Positions 1 to 10,394 of a stretch of DNA of 64,000 bases are shown one piece after another. Within the stretch, counting starts at the first letter, position 1. Each line of letters starts with the position of its first letter. The notes beneath the pieces are model-generated. The model did no database searches. It was not told where the DNA came from and was given only the letters and a program-made list of their open reading frames with translations. A program made the translations under genes and the position numbers. This DNA comes from Euphorbia lathyris (Eukaryota > Streptophyta > Magnoliopsida > Malpighiales > Euphorbiaceae), in NCBI RefSeq assembly GCF_963576675.1, contig NC_088910.1:104808807-104872806 (forward strand), given 5' to 3'.

Positions 1-345
1 GGCCGAACCTGGATAAATCTGCTGAGTAACATCTTTCTAACCTTAAACTCCTTAACATATATATTGCTTGCTTAAACAAAACTGACCAAGTAAAGAGGTC
101 ACGCTGAGTTGTGTGTATTGAGTATATGAGTTCAGGAATAGACTCAAGTGCTATCTCCTGACTCAAAGAAAGAAGCTGACTTAGTCACCAGTTGACTAAG
201 CTAGTGTCTTGATTTACTCAGCGTGCTGTGTAATCCTTTTTCAAAAAAAAAGAAGTCAGCCTTAACGTACTAAAATTTTAAATAGTTCCTATCCCCCCTT
301 GGAACTAACTTGTTACGTTATAAGGGACCAACAAAGGAGACGCAA
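1..345. other. No gene seen at left edge
   Basis: AT-rich DNA with no open frame or repeat that I can assign. It directly precedes a short coding-like stretch at 346-516 that ends in a stop just before a GT donor-like site (gtaag at 517). It may be the 5' flank or an upstream intron of the coiled-coil gene that follows. Confidence 0.3.
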
Positions 346-557
346 ATGGCTTCTGAATTCGTAAATATGACATTCGCATCCGACTCCGTAGATGATCCAT
401 CATTGGCCGAGCCTCTTAACGTTTCTTCAATATCCCAATTATCAAAAATTCCTACATATACCATATCTGAGCTTGGTGAATGGCTTAAATTGATACAACA
501 AATTATATTTCTATAGGTAAGATACATCTACTAATTTCGCTGTCCTTTTTTGCAGGT

Positions 558-1955
558 ATGACTTCCACGTCTGGACAATTCGCATTCACTACTTTGAAGA
601 TGGGCAACCAAAAACGTAGTAGAGAGAATGTTCATGATTCAGTAAATTCTAAAGATGATACTCTAACCTCAAAAAAGGCTAAGTCTATTGATACCTCGAC
701 TGACACAGATCTTTGTAGGGAAAATAAAGCCGATTTATCTAAGATGAAAGATCCTTCTGTTGCTTCTGAGAGCGGGTTCGAGAAGAATATTCCTAATTCA
801 CACCAAAATACCTTCTATGCTGATAGGGGCGGCTCAGATTTTTCACATCCCAAAACCCCTCGCATTTCAAGGAGGACACTTCGATCAGAGTCTTTAAATG
901 ATCTTTGTCCGTCTTTTCCCTTGTTAGATAGCCTTGAGTCGTTCTGGAAATTATATAGGGATGAGCCCACCATGTCTCGCTCTTTAAACGATGATGATTT
1001 TAGGGTGTATCCCGGCTTGCTTGATACAGATTCTGTTTTTCTTCCTGGGGTAGCTTCGAGGTTAATGTATTCCTCTATCCTTCGTCGAGATGAAGAAATA
1101 TACTTTAAGGATATTCAGCAAAATATGGATTTAGCCAAACGTCGAATTGTTCAGGTAATATCCGAGTTGTTGTGATGTAAATTCCTTTTTTGATGTAAAT
1201 TCCTTTTTGATATAAATTCCTTCTCATTACTGCAGGGAGCTCAGCGTGCTTCTTTGGCCTTTGGGTATGCGAGATTATGGCGGAAGAAACTTGATGATTG
1301 TCTTGCTCGTAATGAAAAAACGGATCAGATCATCAAAGATCTTCAGGAGCGGAACCAAAAACTCGAGAATTCTCTTGTGCATAAGGAGAAAATGGAGCAG
1401 ACGATAAAAGATCTTCGGGATTATAACAAGAAGTTGCATTCCGAATGTGACCGTTTCAGAGAAGATACCACTAAACATTCAATTATGGCCGATGATAATA
1501 GGAAGTTGGGCGAGAAGACTTGTAAGCTTTTCAAAGATGTTTCTTCCTTTCAAGGTGACTTAATCGTTGCGCGTGAGATGGTTCAAAAGCTAAAAGAGGA
1601 GCTTCAATCGATCCATGCTACCAATGTTCGATCATATAAGGAGTCTTTCGATTGTTATCAAAGGAAATGTTCTGTAGGAGTTTTTTCAGCAAAGCAGGCT
1701 TCTAAGATGACGATAGATATTCTTAAGATGACGATAGATATTCCAGAGCACCGTATCTGTTATAGTGTGGGAAGCAATTTTCCCACAAACGCTCTGATGC
1801 CTAAGTCAGATATAATAAATATAGTATTGATTCTATTGCTCAAAATCCAACCCCTTCCTCATCAGCTGAAAGATTATTTATATCCATTGAGGAGGAAGTT
1901 ACTTATGGGTTATCAGGAAGGTATTGAACGTGGGTGCAGTTACTCAGATAGATAG
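558..1955 (+). CDS. Coiled-coil protein, family not recognised (two exons)
   Basis: Two exons, 558-1154 and 1236-1955, are joined in phase 0 by a GT-AG intron (donor after CAG at 1154, acceptor TGCAG at 1235). The first exon is Ser/Lys/Asp-rich and low in order, then reads into a helical segment. The second exon starts with a Trp-Arg-Lys-Lys stretch and a long heptad-like region (roughly residues 215-330 of the joined frame) rich in Glu, Lys and Leu, typical of a coiled coil. Near its end a 21-bp motif is duplicated (around 1705-1745). A short open stretch at 346-516 could be an earlier exon but carries a TAG before its donor. Coiled-coil proteins of this look occur in the accessory ORFs of plant Ty3-gypsy elements; that origin is only an inference. 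No catalytic motif is visible. The start codon is uncertain. Confidence 0.45.
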
Positions 1956-2349
1956 TGGGTTACGTGTACTAGGGTTATATCACTTTCTTTTGTTGCAAAC
2001 CACATAGATTTATTGATCCACTTATAAAATAAATCGTTTCCACCCCTGCTAAATCCGAAGAAGGTATAAATAAAGGAATAATTGGACACCATTTAGTGAC
2101 TACAAAACAAAGCATTTTTATATAGAAAAAATGAAAGAGAGGGTTTCTTGTGTCTGAAAGGGGAGGCTGTGCGGAAAAACAAATGGAGTCTTTTGGAAGT
2201 TAATTATTTTGCAAATTCAAGTGGTTCTCACAAGAGAGAGATAGATATTTTTAATTGGAGGTGATATATACATATATACACATATATATGCGAGGAAAAA
2301 ATATATATAAAAAAGGAAGAAGAAATGTTTGATTAAAGGTTTTGATAGA
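1956..2349. other. Unassigned AT-rich spacer
   Basis: No open frame, RNA gene or element end found. A short alternating purine-pyrimidine stretch (TATATACATATATACA) lies near 2265-2290. Confidence 0.3.
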
Positions 2350-2614
2350 AGAAATAACAAACGATCCAGAGTTAAAGCAAAAGGTTTTGTATGGGCAAAC
2401 TAGAGTTCGATCACCTTTGTAAGAGGTAAAATTATTTTCTCATTAATGTGGTTATAGTTAAGACAATTATATATTAAAATAGACAAATAGACGAATCTTT
2501 GGAGGTTTCGGTTACGGAAAGAATTGACGCTAGTTAAGTATTAAATTGTTAGAGTCTAAATCTTTATATATTAAAGAAATTGAAAATAAAAATTTGTACG
2601 TATATACTCCTAGC
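2350..2614 (+). repeat. R repeat copy 1, first segment
   Basis: Matches by eye the segments 58080-58162 and 63012-63184 of the second R copy, including the shared stretch reading GGAGGTTTCGGTTAC and the ACTCCTAGC just before the insertion point. Ends with CTAGC, the left target-site duplication of the element that follows. R behaves like the LTR of a retroelement family: its far ends at 34607 and 51389 read GTGACA followed by TAATTAAC. No coding capacity. Confidence 0.6.
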
Positions 2615-3214
2615 TGTCACACCCGACCCTAAACAACCTCAATCGGCATCGGGCGTGAAATAGAAAGACCACAATCAACACTTAATAGTCTCCAAATATC
2701 ATAAATATCACTTTTCTAGGTATTCCTCTTAAATGTATATCCTAAACAAATCTATATCCCTATTACATTAAAACCTCAACATATTTACCAACTTCATCAT
2801 AATACAATTAAATATTAAAGTTCTAATAATAATTCTAACAATTAGCAACAACTTCCGATCCTCGCCTAATCGATCGGTAACCTTCTTTCTATCCTGTACT
2901 TTCTCACCTAAAAACATTAAAACATTTAAAAAGGTGAGACAAAAATCTCAGTAAGCAATTATCAACTACATAAAGTACTTATACTCAAAATAGCTATATA
3001 TATAGTTTAATTTTCAAAATGCATCGTATAAAATTCATATTCTTAAAAATGAACACTTTATGGATTAAACCATAATAAAATACTCAAAGTAGTACTTTTA
3101 ACCAAATATGCACTTTAAAATATCATAAGCTTGCTATCATTTCTCAAAATACCACACATAGTCAAAACGTAAATCACTATATTAAAACACTTAATATAAA
3201 ACTCATATCCAAAA

Positions 3215-3217
3215 TAG

Positions 3218-3263
<46 letters not shown>
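3215..3263. repeat. (TA)n microsatellite
   Basis: Uninterrupted TA dinucleotides, ending at the target site of the long-TIR element. A second run lies at 5259-5320. Confidence 0.9.
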
Positions 3264-3264
<1 letters not shown>

Positions 3265-4784
3265 GGGGAGGGATCAAGTGAGAACCCTCCCCTAGGTGAG
3301 AACCACCCAAAACTACGTTTAGGTGAGAACCACCCAAAACTACGTAGTTTTGGGTGTAAAATTTAATAAAAAATCGATGCTGCTTGAGAGGGTCGAACCT
3401 GGCCTCTTAATTTGCACTCCACACTGCTTACCACTGAGCCATTTACTTTACTGTATTTTGCCGCGCGCTAATTAATATACCATTGCCCTTGTAGCTTCTA
3501 TTGTTTAATATTTGATGCATGCACTTATTAATATTGATTAAATTCGCATAATAATTATTAATAGAAAAAAACAAATGTGCATAATAATTAATTATTAAAA
3601 GAAAAAAACCAAGAACATGCTCTAATTTCTTATTTATTTAATTCCTCTATATTTTTGTAATTTATATTTTAAATTGTTAAAGACGATGTTCTAAATATTG
3701 TTACATATGTTCTAAACTTTATAATTTGTGTTCTAAAAATTAAGATAATGTCTTAAAAAAATAGTAATTATATGGGCCATTTTTTTGTTCAAAAAAAAAA
3801 AAAACTCACATTCTAAATAACATAACGTATGTTCTAAAAAACATAACATATGTTCTAAAGTTTATAGTTTGTGTTCCAAAAATTAAGTATAATTTTCTAA
3901 AAAAAGCAGTAGATATCTGGATCGTTTTTTCACTTGTTCTATAATATAATTTATAACTCATGTTCGAAAAAACATAACACGTGTTCTAAAAAAACATAAC
4001 GTATGTTCTAAAAAATATGTCGTACGTTCTAACTTCATAGTTCGTGTTTTAAAAGTTAAAATATATGTTATAACGTATATTTTAAAAAATATATAGTTTG
4101 TGTTGTAAAAATTAAGTATAATGTTCTAAAAAATCAGTAGATATCTGGATCGTTTTTTCATTTGTTCTATAATATAATTTATAACTCATGTTCGAAAAAA
4201 CATAACACATGTTCTAAAAAACATAACGTATGTTCTAAAAAATATGTTGTACGTTCTAAACTTCATAGTTCGTGTTTTAAAAGTTTAAAATATATGTTCT
4301 AACGTATGTTTTAAAAAATATATTTTCTTATATAACATAAATTACAAAAATATAAAGGAATTAAATAAATAAGAAATTGGAGCATGTTTTTAGAATTTTT
4401 TTTTCTATTAATAATTCATTATTATGGACATTTTCTTTCTATTAATAATTCATTATTATCCAAATTTCTTTTTTTTTCTATTAATAATTTATTATTATGC
4501 AAATTTAATCAATATTAATAAGTGAATGCATCAAATATTAAATAATAGAAGCTAAAAGGGCATTGGTTTATTAAGCAGTGCACAACATAATACACAAGAA
4601 AAGCAAATGGCTCAATGGTAAGGAGTGTGGAGTGTAAGGGAGGAGGCCAGGGTTCGACCCCCCCAAGTAACAATGTTTTTCAGCGTTTTTTTTAAAATTT
4701 TCTACCCAAAACGACGTAGTTTTGGGTAGTTCTCACCTAAGGTGAGTTCTCACCTAGGAAAGGGTTCTCACAAGAGCCCTCTCC
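3265..4784. mobile_element. Non-autonomous long-TIR element, MULE-like
   Basis: The ends are inverted copies: GGGGAGGGATCAAGTGAG on the left, and the reverse complement of the right end reads GGAGAGGGCTCTTGTGAG. The inverted similarity runs inward for several hundred bases on each side (roughly 3265-3665 and 4325-4784). The direct repeat TATATATTAT flanks it (3255-3264 and 4785-4794), but the TA-rich site makes its exact length uncertain. Long TIRs with a 9-10-bp duplication are typical of Mutator-like elements. The core (about 3670-4320) is built of degenerate repeats of TTCTAAAAAACATAACGTA. No open frame. Each TIR carries a tRNA-like box A/box B pair. Confidence 0.6.
4598..4670 (+). other. 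tRNA-like pol III box A/B segment in TIR
   Basis: Contains TGGCTCAATGGTAAG (box A-like), then after about 30 bases GGTTCGACCCC (box B-like). The left TIR holds the inverted partner near 3390-3455. It does not fold as a complete tRNA by eye, so this is a tRNA-derived or convergent promoter-like segment rather than a tRNA gene. Confidence 0.45.
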
Positions 4785-5255
4785 TATATATTATTTGTTT
4801 AAAATCTCAACTATATAAAATAAATAGGTTTGTAATTAACCATTTACTCAAATCAACCGTAAATCAATAAATACTTCATAAATCGTATTTCGATAAATAT
4901 TTCATAAACCGTATATCGATAAATACTTCATAAACTGTATCTTAATAAAAGCTCCATCAACTGTATCTCAATAGATACATCACAAATAGTATGTCAATAA
5001 TTACTTCACAAATCGTATCCATCCGAGAGATAATCCCCGTATGTATCAATCCCCACAATACAATAGAATTGAGATATCTCATAATTTGCCTATCCCGCAT
5101 GGTCTTACTCAACACTTCTTTGCCATACCCGATAGGTCTTCCAACTGTGTACACATGCCGTATTTCTCACTAAATACAGACTTTAATTAAAGCCACCTAT
5201 CCGGATTACTCTTGATGGATACTAAAAATATTATAATTTCATAATATAATTTAAA

Positions 5256-5258
<3 letters not shown>

Positions 5259-5320
<62 letters not shown>
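5259..5320. repeat. (TA)n microsatellite
   Basis: Uninterrupted TA dinucleotides within the solo-LTR-like element. Confidence 0.9.
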
Positions 5321-5326
<6 letters not shown>

Positions 5327-6498
5327 CATAAATCAACATCATAGAACTTTCTCAATACCTTTACTCAATCCATTTCCAAAATATTAAATCACAATTCATT
5401 ATTGAACCAAAATCACCAATAAATAATTTATTGATATATTTATCAATAATAACTTCAATTTCTTAAAACTAAAGGCATCAATCATCATATATATACTTTA
5501 TTTCAATAAATCATAAATTCATCAAAATTACTGTTTTAATAATCTTTAATTAAAACTAAAATTTAATTTGAGAAATAAATTTATTGAAAATCACTTAATA
5601 TATAGACATATACTTTTGTACATAAAGCAATTTCAATAAAGTTTCTCAAAACTCTTTTCTTTAAATTCTACTCTTCAAAATATCAAATCTTACACAAATA
5701 TTAATCAAATATACCAAGTTCATCAAAATAAAACCCAAAATCATGTATACATTAATATATATTATAGGTTAAAATTAACATGCAAATACATATATAATTA
5801 CTTTGAACTTAACTTTAAGCTCATGTTAAAAACTAATCCATAGAAACTCCAATTAATCAAATGTATGTCAAAAATCACCACAAAAATTTAATTTTCTGAA
5901 AAATATAGAGTTATATATACATATATATATACATAAAAACTCAAAAGGGTAGTTGATAATTACTTACTTTAGCACTAATTGAGAGAAAAACACATTAAAA
6001 TCTCAAATCCACCACCATAATCTGCCTAGGTTGAACCCTATGTAAGAATCTCCAAATCAAAATCACACCGACTACAATGTGTATTAGGATGTCTAGAAGA
6101 TACTGTAAAAAAATCAGCTCGATCCAACGGTTCAATATCTAGATATCTTGGTATGATCAAATCTAGGTAATTTGGATGTTTGAATGAATGAGATAATGAA
6201 GTTCTTTCTTTTTTTTTTCTTTTGGAATACCTCTATCTACTTACTTTGAAACACGAAATTACAACTCTTGAATGATGAGATTTGTCTTCCCAATAAGGAA
6301 AAATTTCCCTTTTGGTCCCTCCAAACTTTAACTTCTTTCAAAACTTATGCTAAACTTTTAATTTCTTCTAAAATCATGAAATTGGACTCCAAACTATATC
6401 CATAATACCCAATTAACTCTTCAATCAATAAATAAATATAGTGTAACACAATATTAGGGTATAATAATTAAAATTAAGGACACGGATGTGACACTAGC

Positions 6499-6657
6499 AG
6501 TGTCACGAGTTTAACTGAACCAACGGTCGAAATTAACAATACTAGTGTAGTGTTACACGTTACAATTCCGGTGACAAATAAAAATAGTTCGATAAAAAGT
6601 GTTTGGTTTAAAATTTAGTTTTAAGTTATTTATATAATAATTAAGTGACTTTAATTT
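6499..6657 (+). repeat. R repeat copy 1, second segment
   Basis: Continues R after the solo-LTR insertion and matches 63185-63353. Its last 19 bases (6639-6657) are the left target-site duplication of the LINE and match 32814-32832 with one mismatch. Confidence 0.65.
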
Positions 6658-6892
6658 TTTTTGATTGAAGATTGGCGCGAGGGAGAAGCGACTCTGACGG
6701 ACATCCCAACGAGGTTGGCACCCCCGCCCTAGCCCCTAAAACCCAAAAGCCGAATTTATTAAATATAATAAAAAATAAAGAATGTTACAAGAAAATAGCT
6801 AACTATGAAAAACGGAAAACAGTTCTTCCTGTCAAATTACAAAAATACTCCGCAGAGTAGAAAGGCGGAATGCTTTCCCACCACGAGGTTTG

Positions 6893-8322
6893 CTACGATT
6901 GACGTCCGAAATTTTCAAGGAGATCCGCCACACGGTTTCCCTCTCTATAGATGTGTGAGACTTTCACTGTCATAGATGTCATCTGATTCAAGCAAGATAA
7001 CCAAGACTGTCTGAGGGACCAAGGCACATCCCCAGAGCGTTTCTGAAGCAGATGCACGACGTATGTTGAGTCACTTTCCACCCATATTCAATTCCAACCT
7101 CTTGCATACGCCATATCAATTGCGGAAATTGCAGCCGAGAGTTCCGCGCTATAGGCAAAGGTGATCCCTAGCGGATAAGCGAAAGCTCCTCTGAAAGTAC
7201 CATTGTGGATCCTGAAGATCCCACCACAGCCAGCCGCACCTAGGCTTCCGACCACGGATGCGTCCGTATTTACTTTTTCCCATCCCTCTAGCGGAGGCTG
7301 CCAACATATCGGTAGAATGCGAGGGGCGCGATGAGGGCGCCTAGGCAGATGCAACTCTCTCAGGATGTGGAGCTCCACTTCCGAATTCCACATTCCTCCA
7401 CGGTCAAGTGTACCGCCCTCACGAATGGCACCCCACAAACGCCTAAGCGCGAGGAACAAGTTTGGCGGCTCTTCCTCGAAGATTGCTTTATTTCGTGTCG
7501 ACCATATGATCCATATGCCATTAACCACTGCTAGCGCCCAAAGAGCTACAATCTGATGGCTGAACCGCTGCTTAGAGGCTTCCGTAATCAGCAAACTCAC
7601 GCCAGATTCTGTGCAGACCCGCCTGCCAAACAAAGCTCCAATCCCGTGCCAGATTTGCTTTGAGAAAGTGCAGTGGACAAACAAATGATCACCTGTTTCA
7701 GATTTTACCCCACAAAGAATGCACTTGGAGACCAGTACCATACCACGTCAGTTCAGATGGTCATGAGTTGGTAAAAAATCGAGAACCTCTCGCCAACATC
7801 TTCATGTTCCTGAGTTCTCTTTATCCTTTGAACCCTGTTCCGAACCTCCTGCGGAAGCCCAGGGAGGCCTTCCCAGCCATCACCAGACAAAAATTCCGCC
7901 ACCGTCGAGTTGCACCTGCGCTTAGTCTTCGTATCAAGACCAACTTGGCTGGCTAAGGTCCGCCGGATCCAATTCCCATTCCAGAAGTTCAGATTCGTGT
8001 GCGTGCCAATCCACCAGAAGCTATGAGCTTCCAACAATCCAAAAACTTTCCTAATTGAACCCCAAACAGAAGAATTAATAATAGTTCTGGTAATACCAGC
8101 CGAGTTGATAAACCGAGACCATAATAAAGCGAAACATGGAGACTTATCCTGCATAATCCCCCAAGCTATTTTACCAAGCAGCACGGAATTCACGGTCCCC
8201 AAATCCTTGATCCCAAGGCCGCCATCTCTGAGAGAGTGACAACAATCCCTCCAATTCACCACAACCGATTTCTGCTTATCAATAGAGCCCATCCAAATAA
8301 AGTTCCGTATACATCTGGTCAT
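6893..8322 (-). pseudogene. LINE ORF2 C-terminus: zf-RVT and RNase H
   Basis: Three blocks follow the RT. 8322-7753 is the connector and thumb region with the line HTNLNFWNGNW. 7741-7088 begins with a zinc-knuckle-like CILCGVKSETGDHLFVHC (zf-RVT) and continues into an RNase H start (KVNTDASVVGSLGAAGCGG). 7081-6893 is the RNase H end (VESDSTYVV ... YREGNRVADLL). The frame changes between 7753 and 7741. A TGA at 7088-7090 interrupts RNase H where related proteins have Arg, one C-to-T change from CGA. An RNase H after the zf-RVT is typical of plant L1 elements. This end would degrade RNA in the RNA-DNA hybrid during reverse transcription. Confidence 0.8.
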
Positions 8323-8367
8323 ATGTGTGATCAGGGCAGCAGACCATTTATAGATAACAAAAGAGTG

Positions 8368-9681
8368 TTAAAAGCTGCTATTTATAACAGAGTTAACTAG
8401 CATAACTCGCCCTGCCATTGACAAGCTACTACCCTTCCAACGATTGAACTGAGCAAGAACTTTATCCCGGATGCCAGTAAGGTGCCTGCTTCGCGGCATC
8501 CCATAGAATAGCGGCACCCCTAGGTAACGAAAGGGGAGAGAACCGCCTTTCATCCCAACAATTTCCGAGAGGTGCAAACCACGCCTATACGTAACTGAGC
8601 TTCCCAAAAAAATGTCAGACTTTTCCCAATTTACCATCTGCTCAGAGAGATGCCCATAGAGGTCAAAAGCATCCCTGATAGCACCCATATTACTCACAGT
8701 TGCCTGACAGAATAGAAGCACATCATCAGCGTACAAAAGATGTGTAGGGAAGTTGCTTTGACGAGTGTAGTTCATCGGAGAGAACTTGCCTGTGGTTCCC
8801 AAATTAATCAGCCAATGGTTGAGAAAATCCTCAGCAATACAGAATAAAATCGGAGAGAGAGGATCTCCTTGCCGCACACCTCTAGAGCATCTGACAAAGC
8901 CATTGATGCCTGAGCCAGAAAGAATCGAAATTCTTGCAGACGAGAGAATGTTGAGAATCCAATCCCGGAATTGGAGAGAGAACCCAAAAGCTTCAAGAAC
9001 CGTTAAAAGGAAAGACCAGTCCAGTGTGTCAAAAGCCTTCATAATGTCGATTTTTAAAGCCATATTGCCCCCAAAACATCGTTTTTTGAGCATATTAGTC
9101 CCTTCTGAAGCCATTGCGATACAGTGATGGATATTCCTGCCCGAAATGAACCCAAGCTGATTATCATAAACAATGCGAGAAGCTATGCTAGTTAACCGGT
9201 CAGCCAGAATCTTTGATATAATTTTGTAGCAGAAATTGCTCATTGCAATCGGTCTATATTGCTCAATTGTGATAGCACTGTCAGTCTTTGGAATGAGAGC
9301 CATCAGACTTGAATTCAAACCCGGTAGGACAATTTCCGAGGCAAAGAAACTGGAAACCATTGCATAGACATCAGTGCCAACAATATCCCAAAAATGCTGA
9401 AAGAAGGCACCAGTGAATCCGTCAGGACTAGGGGCACTATCTTTATCCATAGCGAAAACAGCTCTCTGCACCTCTACCAAATCCGGACAAACTGTTAGAG
9501 AATGATTCTCAGAATCAATGACTAACCGAGGAATAACATAAAAAACCGGACCCAAATCCCTGGGAGAATCCATATCATTGCGGAACAAAGTTGAGTAGAA
9601 GTCACTGATGTGCGCAGATATGGCTTGCGGATCCGTAACCAGCTGCCCGTGAATCTGCAGCGCATGCATACCAGCAGACAC
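8368..9681 (-). pseudogene. LINE ORF2 reverse transcriptase
   Basis: Non-LTR reverse transcriptase. Visible landmarks are LMALIPKTD, YRPIAMSNFCYKIISK, ALKIDIMKAFDTLDW (motif A Asp), RGVRQGDPLSPILFC, and YADDVLLF (motif C, near 8730). The 437-codon stretch is uninterrupted and ends in TAA at 8368-8370, after which the same frame continues to 7753. Upstream, the frame crosses a TGA at 9742-9744 into the endonuclease part. It synthesises cDNA at the nicked target site. Inactive here because of the stops on both sides. Confidence 0.88.
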
Positions 9682-9741
9682 TCGGCGTATCTGAGCGACA
9701 CGGTGAAAAAACGCTGTGTTTCTATCACCGTCCGTGAGCCA

Positions 9742-10389
9742 TCAGATTCTGCTTCTATCCCGGAAGTAAATTTCTTTGCTATGCAGGGCCCTATCAAGCT
9801 TCGAATGAGCCTCAAGCTCTCTCTGATTCAGTTCCGCAGATATACCATGGGTCGAAACTTCCTCAATATCAGTCAATGCAGCCTCAGCCTCTTCGATGTT
9901 AATATTGAGGTTACCAAACACCGTCTTGTTCCAATGTCGCAGGACAGGTCTGAGGAGCTTGAGCTTGTTGCAGAGGTATTGCATTGGAGGGAGGCGATCA
10001 TGATTCCCATGCTAGAAGTTAGCAATTACCCCTCGAACGCTGTCGTGAGTCAACCACATAGATTGGAAACCGAGGCTGGTTGGCGAGAGCAATTGAAAAT
10101 AAGCGGACAGTGATCGAAATGGTGACGAGCAAGAATGGTGCAATTGTACCTTTCCCAGAAATCCGCAAAGTTTGTAGAAATAAGGGCCATGTCCAATTTA
10201 CTCTCAACCTGCACAGACCCCGACCTCCTATTACACCAAGTGTAAAACAGACCATGCGTTGGGCTATCAATGAAGCTGTTATTTGCAATAAATTCCCGAA
10301 ACTCATGACAAGGCCGCGCGGCGGGGACACACCCGGTTTTCTCATGCGAACCGCTGATTGCATTGAAATCCCCAATGGTGACCCATTGA
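9742..10389 (-). pseudogene. LINE ORF2 endonuclease, C-terminal part
   Basis: In the reading frame just before the RT, the reverse strand encodes an endonuclease end with VTIGDFNAI, then FIDSPTHGLFYTWCNRRSG, then SKLD and HFDHCPLIF, the usual AP-endonuclease-like signature. A stop near 10010 separates it from the block 9984-9742, which leads into the RT. The N-terminal half lies 20.5 kb away at 30863-31245; the break is the CCTGC insertion site of the Tat/Ogre element. Confidence 0.75.
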
Positions 10390-10394
10390 CCTGC

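Larger units (their letters stand above)
2615..6493 (-). mobile_element. Solo-LTR-like element, TSD CTAGC
   Basis: Begins TGTCACACCCGACCC and ends GGATGTGACA, so it has TG...CA ends with a TGTCACA/TGTGACA inverted end. It is flanked by the 5-bp direct repeat CTAGC (2610-2614 and 6494-6498). The second R copy near 63180 has one CTAGC and no insert, giving an unoccupied site. No internal coding region, PBS or second LTR is visible, so a solo LTR is the simplest reading. Minus orientation is inferred because the reverse complement of its start resembles the right end of the LTR fragment at 50640. About 1.5 kb of its length is a later TIR insertion. Long chromovirus-type LTRs can look like this, but the lineage is not proven. 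Confidence 0.6.

Noticed and set aside
4598..4670. A genuine tRNA gene
   Set aside because: Box A- and B-like sequences are present but I could not form acceptor and anticodon stems.
4957..5173. ORFs on both strands in the solo-LTR-like element
   Set aside because: The region matches other LTR copies at 33.6, 50.0 and 63.9 kb that have no conserved frame.
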